The notes under the pieces were generated by a model that saw only the letters and a program-made list of their open reading frames with translations, had not been told where the DNA came from and made no database searches. A DNA stretch of 6,677 bases from positions 1 to 6,677 of the forward strand of contig JANYLL010000052.1 in the NCBI GenBank assembly GCA_025357895.1, read 5' to 3'. Shown here piece after piece: positions 1 to 6,150 of this stretch. Both the position numbers and the translations under genes were made by a program. How positions within the stretch are numbered: position 1 is the stretch's first letter; each line of letters starts with the position of its first letter. The DNA comes from Ignavibacteriota bacterium. GTDB taxonomy: Bacteria; Bacteroidota; Ignavibacteria; Palsa-1295.

Positions 1-246
1 TTTCTTTCCACTAACAACGGGACAAGCTGGACTGCCGTCAGAAAAGGGTTAACGGACACAGTTGTTCTTTCTCTTGCCATAAAAGGCACGAATCTCTTCG
101 CCGGGACTGATGGCGGGGGTGTCTTTCTTTCCACTAATTACGGCACAAGCTGGGCTGATGTCAGTATGGGGTTGGTCCACGATACTATTTTTTCTTTCGC
201 CATGAATGACAATTATCTCTTCGCTGGGACTTATAATGGCGGCGTC
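1..246 (+). repeat. Two tandem 123-bp coding repeats (41-residue blades)
   Basis: Unit 1 is 1-123 and unit 2 is 124-246, in the same frame and without spacer. By hand alignment they share 87 of 123 bases (about 71%) and 22 of 41 residues. Identity is concentrated at the ends (FLSTN.GTSW and LFAGT..GGV), with a variable middle. Unit 1 begins at the window edge, so further copies upstream are likely. Confidence 0.85.
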
Positions 247-567
247 TGGCGCCGTCCGCTTTCTGAAATGATTACTTCGAGCGTATCTTCAGAGTATCAA
301 CCGTCAGGTTTTAGTCTCAAACAAAACTACCCGAATCCATTTAATGAAAGCACGAAGATTGGATTCAGTATTCCAACAAGATCATTCGTATCGCTTAAAG
401 TTTTTGATGCGCTTGGAAGAGAAGTATCGGTTCTTGCTTCCGAGGAATTATCTGCCGGGACGTACGAGCGTCATTGGGATGCCGTAGGTTTGGCAAACGG
501 AGTGTACTTTTACAAGATCGACGCCGGTTCATTCAGTGAAACCAAAGAGACGCATTTGCTGAGGTAA
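1..567 (+). CDS. C-terminal part of a secreted beta-propeller-like repeat protein with a type IX secretion sorting domain (5' partial)
   Basis: The frame is open from base 1, so the gene starts upstream of the window; 188 residues are visible. Residues 1-82 are two 41-residue repeats built around FLSTNxGTSW and LFAGT...GGV, the style of BNR/sialidase-like or Ycf48-like propeller blades in surface proteins. After a linker, residues 103-188 form a type A sorting domain: SLKQNYPNPFN, then KVFDALGREV, a GTYERHWD strand and GLANGVYFYKI. In this family the domain directs export across the outer membrane by the type IX (Por) system and is then cleaved or used for anchoring. The visible part has no catalytic motif, so its ligand or activity is unknown. 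An internal ATG at 166 could be mistaken for the start, but the repeat pattern continues unbroken upstream of it. The gene ends 11 nt from the convergent HPr gene. Confidence 0.88.
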   Translation, partial: FLSTNNGTSWTAVRKGLTDTVVLSLAIKGTNLFAGTDGGGVFLSTNYGTSWADVSMGLVHDTIFSFAMNDNYLFAGTYNGGVWRRPLSEMITSSVSSEYQPSGFSLKQNYPNPFNESTKIGFSIPTRSFVSLKVFDALGREVSVLASEELSAGTYERHWDAVGLANGVYFYKIDAGSFSETKETHLLR

Positions 568-578
568 AGGGCATTGTA

Positions 579-845
579 TTACATCTCCTCAAACCCTTTA
601 GCAAAATATTCTGTCATTGCATTTGCCATTGCTTCTTCGTCGGAACCATCGAAACTCAGTTCAAGCGAAGAACCTTGTGCAGCGGCAAGAGTCATTACGC
701 CAATAATGGATTTGCCGTTGATCTGAAATCCATCCTTATTTATATAAAACTCGGATTGAAACTCGCTCGCAAGTTTGACGATTGCTGCAGCAGGTCGGGT
801 ATGCAAGCCGGCGCGGTTAAGTATGGTTACGTTGCGGGTTATCAA
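579..845 (-). CDS. ptsH: HPr family phosphocarrier protein
   Basis: The 88-residue product has the usual HPr length and fold signature. The active-site block is AGLHTRPA, with the phosphorylatable histidine at residue 15 followed by Arg17 and Pro18. The second block, NGKSIIGVMTLAA, places serine at residue 46, the site used by HPr kinase/phosphorylase. HPr normally carries phosphate from enzyme I (His15) in the sugar phosphotransferase system; the Ser46 form is regulatory. No other PTS gene is visible, so a regulatory role is as plausible as sugar transport. The start is TTG at 845-843: no ATG or GTG lies between it and an in-frame TAA six codons upstream, and the protein aligns from this residue. 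No Shine-Dalgarno is seen; the leader is AT-rich. It is downstream of the polyprenyl synthase on the same strand, but a 79-nt gap with a REP-like hairpin pair separates them. Confidence 0.92.
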   Translation of the reverse strand: MITRNVTILNRAGLHTRPAAAIVKLASEFQSEFYINKDGFQINGKSIIGVMTLAAAQGSSLELSFDGSDEEAMANAMTEYFAKGFEEM

Positions 846-864
846 TGTGAAAATAAAATTTTAT

Positions 865-919
865 AGTGGGACGGACTCTAATCCGTCTTTTTCGCGAACG
901 GACTAAAGTCCGTTCCACT
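865..919. repeat. Inverted pair of REP-like palindromes with GTGG heads
   Basis: Left unit on the plus strand: GTGG (866-869), then GACGGA (870-875), a 6-nt loop, and TCCGTC (882-887). Right unit on the minus strand: GTGG (complement of 915-918), then AACGGACT/AGTCCGTT (897-904 and 907-914), a perfect 8-bp stem around 2 nt. The outer ends also pair with each other: 865-877 against 907-919, with one G/A difference. This is the architecture of REP sequences, a GT(A/G)G tetranucleotide followed by an imperfect palindrome, arranged as an inverted pair. Such elements are dispersed by IS200-like Y1 transposases (RAYTs). No transposase is in the window. RNA from this stretch could fold into hairpins and affect read-through from the synthase gene into the HPr gene. 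Confidence 0.72.
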
Positions 920-924
920 GAATA

Positions 925-1905
925 TTAGTACATTCTTCCTAATAAATATTCTCCAAAAGCAGATAATCCTTCGCGCACTTCGCTATTATGAATATTTTCC
1001 AAACTCTTTTTTGCTATTGTCGTCTGTTCAGCAATTGCTTCCTGCGCTTTTTGGATTACTCCGATATGTGTGAAAAGCTTTATTGCATGGTGGATATCAT
1101 GCTCTATCGTATGTTTAGCTTGTATTCGCAAAAGCAGTTCCTGATCGTTAGCCTCAAGAGTGTCAAACGATTTCATAGCTGTTACGTATAAGTATGTGCG
1201 TTTCCCTTCAGAGATATCTCCGCCCTGTGTTTTGCCGAACGATGTTTCATCGGCTACGAGATCCAACAGATCGTCCCTTATCTGAAATGCAATACCGGTG
1301 TGATGTGCAAATTTCCGCACCAGTTCGACGTTTTCACCTCCGGCGGAATATGCACCAAGAACTGCGGCAAGCTCGAGCATTTTTGCGCTTTTAAGATCGA
1401 TCATACGAATGTAATCTTCCGTCGTTACATCATTACGCATTTCGAATTCTTTATCATACGCCTGGCCTTCGCAGACCGAACGAAATGCAAAAGCAAATTC
1501 GCTCATCATCTCGGATGCAAATTTATATTTACCGGAGGCAAGTGATTCCTCCGCTAATGCAATGATCGCATCACCAGCTAAGATCGCAGTATTCACGTCA
1601 TATTTATTATGCATCGTCGGGTTCCCGCGCCTCGATTTGGCATTATCCATTATATCATCGTGCACAAGAGTAAAGTTATGCAATAGCTCTACAGCGCAGG
1701 CTGCGGGAAACCAGTCGGCACTCTGATCAGATTGCGAGGCAAGAAAGGTCAGAACCGGACGGATATGTTTTCCGCCGGATCCAAGAATATACCGTATAGG
1801 GTCATAAAGACTCTTCGGCGATTCGGGTATAAGCTTTTGCAAACGCAATTCAATTTGTTTGCCTATAGCTTCGGTCGAGTGAAGAAAATTATCGGATGTA
1901 TTCAC
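925..1905 (-). CDS. Short-chain polyprenyl diphosphate synthase (likely geranylgeranyl diphosphate synthase)
   Basis: A trans-isoprenyl diphosphate synthase that adds IPP units to an allylic diphosphate in the cytoplasm. With the GTG start at 1905 it has 326 residues, normal for the family. Visible motifs: GSGGKHIRP (42-50), first aspartate-rich motif DDIMD (83-87), RRG just after it, second aspartate-rich motif DDLLD (211-215), and GKTQGGDISEGK (224-235). The first motif has no two-residue insertion and Phe78 lies five residues before it, the arrangement of archaeal-type GGPP synthases; long-chain synthases carry a small residue there. GGPP is therefore the likely product, but FPP cannot be excluded. 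A TTG at 1947 would extend the protein by 14 residues and overlap fni by 29 nt; GTG leaves a 13-nt gap and a conventional N-terminus. It follows fni, which supplies its DMAPP substrate. Confidence 0.92.
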   Translation of the reverse strand: MNTSDNFLHSTEAIGKQIELRLQKLIPESPKSLYDPIRYILGSGGKHIRPVLTFLASQSDQSADWFPAACAVELLHNFTLVHDDIMDNAKSRRGNPTMHNKYDVNTAILAGDAIIALAEESLASGKYKFASEMMSEFAFAFRSVCEGQAYDKEFEMRNDVTTEDYIRMIDLKSAKMLELAAVLGAYSAGGENVELVRKFAHHTGIAFQIRDDLLDLVADETSFGKTQGGDISEGKRTYLYVTAMKSFDTLEANDQELLLRIQAKHTIEHDIHHAIKLFTHIGVIQKAQEAIAEQTTIAKKSLENIHNSEVREGLSAFGEYLLGRMY

Positions 1906-1918
1906 GGCGATTCGAACG

Positions 1919-2989
1919 CTAAATTCTTTGTAACGGTTGCTTCGCAAGCGCGGGAAGATTCTGCGAGCCTGTGAGAAACATCGAATATCGTAGTTGAATA
2001 ATAAGCTCCTCCATTATCCGATCCAACTCTTTTTCTCCTTCATTCATAAAAGTAGAGATCAATGGTTTTGCAATACCTGCAAGATCGGCGCCGAGTGCGA
2101 TAGATTTTGCAATATCAATTCCATTACGAATCCCACCACTTGCGATCAACCCAAACGTCATATTTTTTTTCAACTCCCGAACCTGCAGCAGTGCATCAAC
2201 AGTCGGATTTCCCCAATCCCAGAAGGGTTCGAGTTTCCTGCGCTCTTTCTTTTTTTGTCGTAATATCTCAACTCCTGCCCAACTTGTTCCGCCGGCTCCG
2301 GCAACGTCGATCACACGCACTCCAATTTCAATTAATTTTTTCGCTGCTTCTTTCGAAATTCCTGCACCGACTTCTTTGGCGATAATGGGGACTCCGAGAG
2401 ATTGTACGCATTTCTCAATTCCATTAATTACGCCTCTAAAATCAGGCTCACCTTCAGGTTGGAGTAATTCCTGCAGCGGATTCAGATGAACGATCAGAGC
2501 ATCAGCTTCAATAAGATCAATCAGCATTTTGATCTTTCCGATCTTACCTTTAGAATTAAGGCGCGCAACTTCAACTGCTCCGATATTTGAAAAAATAAGT
2601 CCAGTCGGATTTTCTTTTCGGGCAATTTTAAACGAATTATGAAAGAGCTTGCTCTCCATTGCCTGCCTTTGGCTTCCCAGACCCATCGCCGCCCCATATT
2701 TTGCACTGAGAATTGCAAGTGCACCATTAATTCGCTCCGCATCGGTATACCCACCTGTCATCGAAGAGATCAGGATAGGCACATCGAGATGCTTTCCAAG
2801 AAAATTTATCGACGTATCAACCTCAGTTAAGGCGATCTCTGGCAAGGCGTTATGAATCAGACGAATGTCATCAAAACCCGACGCAACACTTCGATGAGAA
2901 ACCTGTTCAGATACGACAAGTTCGACATGACTTTGCTTCCGGCTCGTTGTTGCACTCAATTTATTTTTATGTTCTTTTTTCCTTTTCAT
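1919..2989 (-). CDS. fni: Type 2 isopentenyl-diphosphate delta-isomerase (FMN-dependent)
   Basis: Interconverts isopentenyl and dimethylallyl diphosphate using reduced FMN and Mg2+ in the cytoplasm. The 356-residue protein shows the family motifs in order: TSRKQSH (15-21), ISSMTGG (74-80), GLGSQR (103-108), SNIGA (134-138), HLNPLQE with the Gln173/Glu174 pair used in catalysis and metal binding (168-174), PEGEPDF (178-184), KEVGAGIS (205-212), AGAGGTSWAGVE (230-241), ASGGIRNG (283-290) and GADLAGIAKPL (300-310). The last ones form the phosphate and FMN-binding loops of the TIM barrel. The N-terminus is lysine-rich (MKRKKEHKNK) and slightly longer than usual; the ATG at 2989 is the only good start. 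It is the first gene of the minus-strand block, with the polyprenyl synthase 13 nt downstream, so the pair provides both substrates and the elongation step of isoprenoid synthesis. Confidence 0.95.
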   Translation of the reverse strand: MKRKKEHKNKLSATTSRKQSHVELVVSEQVSHRSVASGFDDIRLIHNALPEIALTEVDTSINFLGKHLDVPILISSMTGGYTDAERINGALAILSAKYGAAMGLGSQRQAMESKLFHNSFKIARKENPTGLIFSNIGAVEVARLNSKGKIGKIKMLIDLIEADALIVHLNPLQELLQPEGEPDFRGVINGIEKCVQSLGVPIIAKEVGAGISKEAAKKLIEIGVRVIDVAGAGGTSWAGVEILRQKKKERRKLEPFWDWGNPTVDALLQVRELKKNMTFGLIASGGIRNGIDIAKSIALGADLAGIAKPLISTFMNEGEKELDRIMEELIIQLRYSMFLTGSQNLPALAKQPLQRI

Positions 2990-3010
2990 TTGGTATTGTC
3001 CAAATTATTT

Positions 3011-3022
3011 CGTAAATTTACG
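3011..3022. promoter_or_regulatory. Perfect 12-bp palindrome in the divergent intergenic region
   Basis: CGTAAATTTACG equals its own reverse complement. It lies 22 bp upstream of the fni start and about 30 bp upstream of the promoter-like element of the divergent gene. The position would suit an operator for a dimeric regulator. A 12-bp perfect palindrome is expected about once or twice by chance in a window of this size, so only the location argues for function. Confidence 0.2.
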
Positions 3023-3049
3023 GCAAGAAATACACCGAATAGTGAATTC

Positions 3050-3082
3050 TTTGAAAAGGGCACGATATTTACCATAGATTTG
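3050..3082 (+). promoter_or_regulatory. Candidate Bacteroidetes-type promoter for the His/Met-rich membrane protein
   Basis: TTTG at 3050-3053 and TAGATTTG at 3075-3082 match the -33 (TTTG) and -7 (TAnnTTTG) elements known from Bacteroidetes sigma factors, with 21 nt between them. Transcription would start near 3088-3090, giving a leader of about 20 nt before the GTG at 3111. The short motifs make a chance match possible. No equally good match was found for fni on the other strand. Confidence 0.45.
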
Positions 3083-3110
3083 TATTTTACGCCAACATCA
3101 ATTAAGCTCA

Positions 3111-3767
3111 GTGAAACAACATATACTACACTCTTCCGATGCCGAAACCAGCCTCGGCTCAAATGAACCGGTTAAACGGCTTGCTAATCGCTATCATATA
3201 CCGGAAAAGGACGTCGAGGCGTTGCTTTACGGTTCACGCGCACCAAAAAGCGATGCTTTGGGTTCTGATATAAAAGGAAAATCTATGGCAGACGAATTCA
3301 GGTCAAATTACAGCGAACCTTCCAGGCAGAGCGGATGGTCGCCGGTAAATATCCTAAGCGCAATTGTCGGCGTATTAGGAATTATGGCACTTACGATCAT
3401 TTTGATAAGTGTGATTCATCGTAATCATTATTATCACATGGGTGATGGCATGATGCACCCACCACCACCGCCGATGATGGCTCCGAATCCGCCACATCCT
3501 GTAACTCAGGATACTGCTGCGCCGAAAAGTACGGGTATCAATGATAAACCGGAGGATATGCCGCAGCCTGCAACCAGAAATGAGATCACCACTAAACCAG
3601 CTCCGAAGATCCATTCTCATTCGGTAAGGCATTCTTCAAGTGGTTTTTCAACATCGAATAGTGTCGAAGCTCAGGAACACCTTGCAGAGATGCGCGCTGA
3701 TGGAAATACAAAAGCCAAGATCCATGGCAGTACAAAAAATGGCATGACAATTTATAACGTCAAATAA
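3111..3767 (+). CDS. Single-pass membrane protein with a His/Met/Pro-rich segment, function unknown
   Basis: A 218-residue protein I do not recognise. Residues 1-77 are polar and include a helix-like stretch (VKRLANRYHIPEKDVEALLYG, 21-41). One strongly hydrophobic segment spans about 79-102. Right after it comes a segment rich in His, Met and Pro (103-130): HRNHYYHM, GMMHPPPPPMM and PHP. The rest is a low-complexity Pro/Ser/Thr/Lys linker to about 183, then a short folded-looking tail (184-218: AQEHLAEMRADGN, then NGMTIYNVK). By topology rules the basic N-terminal part would be cytoplasmic and the His/Met segment periplasmic. The start is GTG at 3111; the only frame upstream runs into TAG at 3075 with no ATG. 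A metal-binding role, perhaps copper, is a guess from composition and from the neighbouring dsbD. A terminator-like hairpin follows 33 nt after the stop, so it may be transcribed alone. Confidence 0.7.
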   Translation: MKQHILHSSDAETSLGSNEPVKRLANRYHIPEKDVEALLYGSRAPKSDALGSDIKGKSMADEFRSNYSEPSRQSGWSPVNILSAIVGVLGIMALTIILISVIHRNHYYHMGDGMMHPPPPPMMAPNPPHPVTQDTAAPKSTGINDKPEDMPQPATRNEITTKPAPKIHSHSVRHSSSGFSTSNSVEAQEHLAEMRADGNTKAKIHGSTKNGMTIYNVK

Positions 3768-3799
3768 TCAATTTTGTTTATCTTAGCTTAAGTAATTGG

Positions 3800-3826
3800 A
3801 ACGGGCAACTTCGGATGCCCGTTTTT
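3800..3826 (+). terminator. Rho-independent terminator-like hairpin abutting the dsbD start
   Basis: The stem AACGGGCA (3800-3807) pairs with TGCCCGTT (3816-3823), 8 bp with no mismatch. The loop ACTTCGGA contains a C(TTCG)G core, the very stable UUCG tetraloop. A run of five T closes it (3822-3826). It lies 33 nt after the stop of the upstream gene, a natural terminator position, but only 3 nt before the preferred dsbD start at 3830. It could act as terminator, as an attenuator for dsbD, or both. Confidence 0.75.
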
Positions 3827-3829
3827 AGT

Positions 3830-5875
3830 ATGATGAAAATTTGCCGTGTACTCATTTTATTCGTTCTGACCGGACTTATCCCCTTCGGCACGATTTCATA
3901 CGCCCAAAAACTTTCGAAGATCCGGGAAAAATTCGCTCCGGATAGCGCAACCTTCACTCTTTCTATTGATCCCAATCAGGATTTTTCACAGGGTAAAACA
4001 TTTGAAGCGAAAATCCATTTTAAAACAGGTAAGCATTGGCATGTTTATAGTTCAAAATCCGATGCCGAAGCAAGTTCACCGCTGAAACTTGCGATACCTG
4101 ATGAGCTTATAAACAACTTCTCGCTCACCGGCTTCGAAGAACGTGGAAAAGTTACGCCAAAATTTGATTCAAATTTCATGGCGACCACAAAAGCTTTCTA
4201 TTCTGATTTTGATATTGTTGCAAAAATAAAAGTCAAAGGTTCGGCAAAGCCCGGAAAAAATCCGTTCTATCTTTGGATAAATTACCAGACCTGCAATGAA
4301 AGCAATTGCATTCCCGCAAATACGTTTACGGTCCCGATGCTCTTTTTAGGTAAAGAGCCGATGCAGATAACTCTTACTAAAGGTGATGATCGGGTTGATG
4401 TGACCGATACGACTAATAAGCCTTCATCCGCTATAAGTCCTAAAACTCCCCTTAATCCTACCCAACCCCCAGCCGGCGGTGGAGTCAGCGCCGATGACCT
4501 TAATAAGATCGCGAATGAATCTATCTGGAGTTTTATTTTAACGGCTATGGGATTCGGATTACTTGCACTTGTGACGCCATGCGTCTTTCCGATGATTCCG
4601 ATCACTGTTAGTTTTTTTACAAAACGCAATCAGGGCTCAAAAAAGCATGCCGTCAAAGATGCTACCTTTTATGCAATTGGCATTGTGGTGACATTCGTTG
4701 TACTCGGCTTTTTGCTGGCTCTTCTTTTCGGCTCTTCCGGAATAAATAAATTTGCAGCAAATCCTGCCGTTAATATTTTGATTGCAGTCATATTTGTAGC
4801 ATTTGCGTTAAATCTCTTTGGATTATATGAACTCGGCGTCCCCAATGAAGTACTGAATAAACTTCATGTAAAAGCTTCAACACATGAGAATCAAATTGTC
4901 TCGGTAATCCTCATGGGTTTTGTTTTTTCACTTACAAGTTTTACGTGTACTGTTCCGTTTGTCGGAACGCTGATGGTTTCGTTCTCTCGCGGACAATGGT
5001 TTGTACCACTTATAGGAATGACAGTCTTTGCTTCGGTCTTTGCACTTCCTTTCTTTCTACTGGCGCTTTTTCCAAGCGCTATCAAGGCACTACCTAAATC
5101 CGGCGGCTGGCTTAATAGCGTTAAGGTCGTGATGGGATTTCTGGAAATCGCTGCGGCAATGAAATTTATTTCGAATGTGGATCTCGTTTTTCACTGGCAC
5201 ATTTTTACACGAGATTTTGTGATAGCAACTTGGATGGCGATTGCAGGAATAACGACATTGTACCTTCTGGGCAGGTTTAATCTTCCGCATGATACACCAT
5301 CCCAGCATATCGGACCGATTCGCGCCGTCTTTGCAATTATATTTCTTACATGCGGGATTTATCTGTTTACAGGTTTCGGAAATAAGCCATTGGGTGAAAT
5401 AGATGCATTTCTCCCGCCTGTTTTTGATGAATCTCAACCTGTAACCGCTTCATTCGCTCCATCACTGCCTCATGCAGGGGAACAGAGTGCAGGATTATTC
5501 TGGTATCCGAGACTAAATGAGGCATTGGCAGAAGCAAAGCGCACAGGGAAGAATGTATTTATCGACTTCACCGGTTATCAATGCACTAACTGTCGGGCAA
5601 TGGAATCCACTATTTTCAAAAAACCCGAAGTCACTGCACTTTTTAAGGATTTTATTTTGGCACGCCTTTACACAGACGATGGCACACCTCTTAATGATTC
5701 TAATCGCACAATGGAGGAAGTGCGCTTTAGTACTATCGCTCAACCTTATTATGTTATTGTCTCTTCCGATGATAAGTCTTTAGCTATCTTTCCCGGATTC
5801 ACTCGCGATCTCGATGCCTTCGTCAATTTCTTAAAGCCTCTTTCGAAAGTAGCGAAATCCGAAGCAGCGAAATGA
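3830..5875 (+). CDS. dsbD: Thiol:disulfide interchange protein DsbD
   Basis: Moves reducing equivalents from cytoplasmic thioredoxin across the inner membrane to periplasmic partners, for disulfide isomerisation, cytochrome c maturation or peroxide defence. Numbering is from ATG 3830 (681 residues). A signal peptide (basic start, hydrophobic VLILFVLTGLIPFGTI, cleavage after SYA near residue 25) leads into the periplasmic alpha domain, whose redox pair is Cys155/Cys160 in YQTCNESNCIP. A Pro/Gly linker (about 202-218) precedes the membrane domain of eight predicted segments, with Cys251 in TPCVFPMIP and Cys373 in FTCTVPFVG. The C-terminal thioredoxin-like domain has Cys585/Cys588 in GYQCTNCRAME and a cis-proline in AQPYYVIV. 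All six expected cysteines are present. An in-frame ATG at 3815 lies inside the upstream hairpin and would add five residues before the signal peptide; ATG 3833 is equally possible. The stop overlaps the next gene by 4 nt. Confidence 0.95.
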   Translation: MMKICRVLILFVLTGLIPFGTISYAQKLSKIREKFAPDSATFTLSIDPNQDFSQGKTFEAKIHFKTGKHWHVYSSKSDAEASSPLKLAIPDELINNFSLTGFEERGKVTPKFDSNFMATTKAFYSDFDIVAKIKVKGSAKPGKNPFYLWINYQTCNESNCIPANTFTVPMLFLGKEPMQITLTKGDDRVDVTDTTNKPSSAISPKTPLNPTQPPAGGGVSADDLNKIANESIWSFILTAMGFGLLALVTPCVFPMIPITVSFFTKRNQGSKKHAVKDATFYAIGIVVTFVVLGFLLALLFGSSGINKFAANPAVNILIAVIFVAFALNLFGLYELGVPNEVLNKLHVKASTHENQIVSVILMGFVFSLTSFTCTVPFVGTLMVSFSRGQWFVPLIGMTVFASVFALPFFLLALFPSAIKALPKSGGWLNSVKVVMGFLEIAAAMKFISNVDLVFHWHIFTRDFVIATWMAIAGITTLYLLGRFNLPHDTPSQHIGPIRAVFAIIFLTCGIYLFTGFGNKPLGEIDAFLPPVFDESQPVTASFAPSLPHAGEQSAGLFWYPRLNEALAEAKRTGKNVFIDFTGYQCTNCRAMESTIFKKPEVTALFKDFILARLYTDDGTPLNDSNRTMEEVRFSTIAQPYYVIVSSDDKSLAIFPGFTRDLDAFVNFLKPLSKVAKSEAAK

Positions 5876-6150
5876 TCATCGTTGTAAGAGATGAGGATGC
5901 CTCTAAGGAAAATCTTCGTATATTGCATGAACTCGGACACGTATTTTTGCATTCAATGTGTATCGGATTCTATCAAATGGATGATGTTGTGGTAAGGAAA
6001 AAAGAGCGCGAAGCACAGACATTCGCAACGCTTGTACTTTTTCCTTCGCTGGATAATTTTGAAACCGAGAAAGAATTTATTTTACGATCAGGGTTGCCGG
6101 AACAAACGGCGAAATTACGAATTAACTTTTTTAGGAAAACAGGAATATGA
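5872..6150 (+). CDS. Short ImmA/IrrE-like metallopeptidase (possibly N-terminally truncated)
   Basis: The 92-residue product contains HELGH at 19-23 followed by FLH, and about 20 residues later KEREAQTFATLVLFP (44-58). This is the HExxH plus E-x-E-A arrangement of the ImmA/IrrE family, where two His and the second Glu (residue 47) bind zinc. Known members cleave repressors or other regulators, in integrative elements (ImmA) or in radiation response (IrrE). Family members usually have about 50 or more residues before HExxH; here there are 18, so the N-terminal part of the domain is missing. Extending the frame upstream into dsbD gives no family-like sequence. The ATG overlaps the dsbD stop (ATGA), and its own stop overlaps the next start (ATGA), suggesting translational coupling. 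No adjacent helix-turn-helix repressor is seen. Activity is uncertain; it may be a remnant. Confidence 0.72.
   Translation: MIIVVRDEDASKENLRILHELGHVFLHSMCIGFYQMDDVVVRKKEREAQTFATLVLFPSLDNFETEKEFILRSGLPEQTAKLRINFFRKTGI

Noticed and set aside
565..600. Inverted repeat TAAAGGG / CCCTTTA across the convergent gene ends, as a bidirectional terminator
   Set aside because: The stem is only 7 bp, mostly weak pairs, with a 22-nt loop, and it overlaps the HPr coding end; too weak to call.
1906..1947. TTG at 1947 as the start of the polyprenyl synthase
   Set aside because: It would overlap fni by 29 nt and add a 14-residue extension without family similarity; GTG at 1905 gives a normal spacing and length, though the longer form cannot be excluded.
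2852..3166. Plus-strand open frame crossing the fni start and the divergent intergenic region
   Set aside because: It overlaps both fni and the start of the next gene in other frames and shows no family features.
4282..4629. Open frame of 115 residues on the minus strand inside dsbD
   Set aside because: It is antisense to the dsbD alpha domain and linker, has no recognisable motif, and dsbD is complete and well supported.
5090..5437. Second 115-residue minus-strand open frame inside dsbD
   Set aside because: Antisense to conserved membrane segments of dsbD; composition is that of a shadow frame.
6141..6150. AGGA as a Shine-Dalgarno for the gene at 6147 (and its copy before 6608)
   Set aside because: The spacing to ATG is only 2 nt, too short for normal ribosome binding; better explained as part of the 15-bp repeat.
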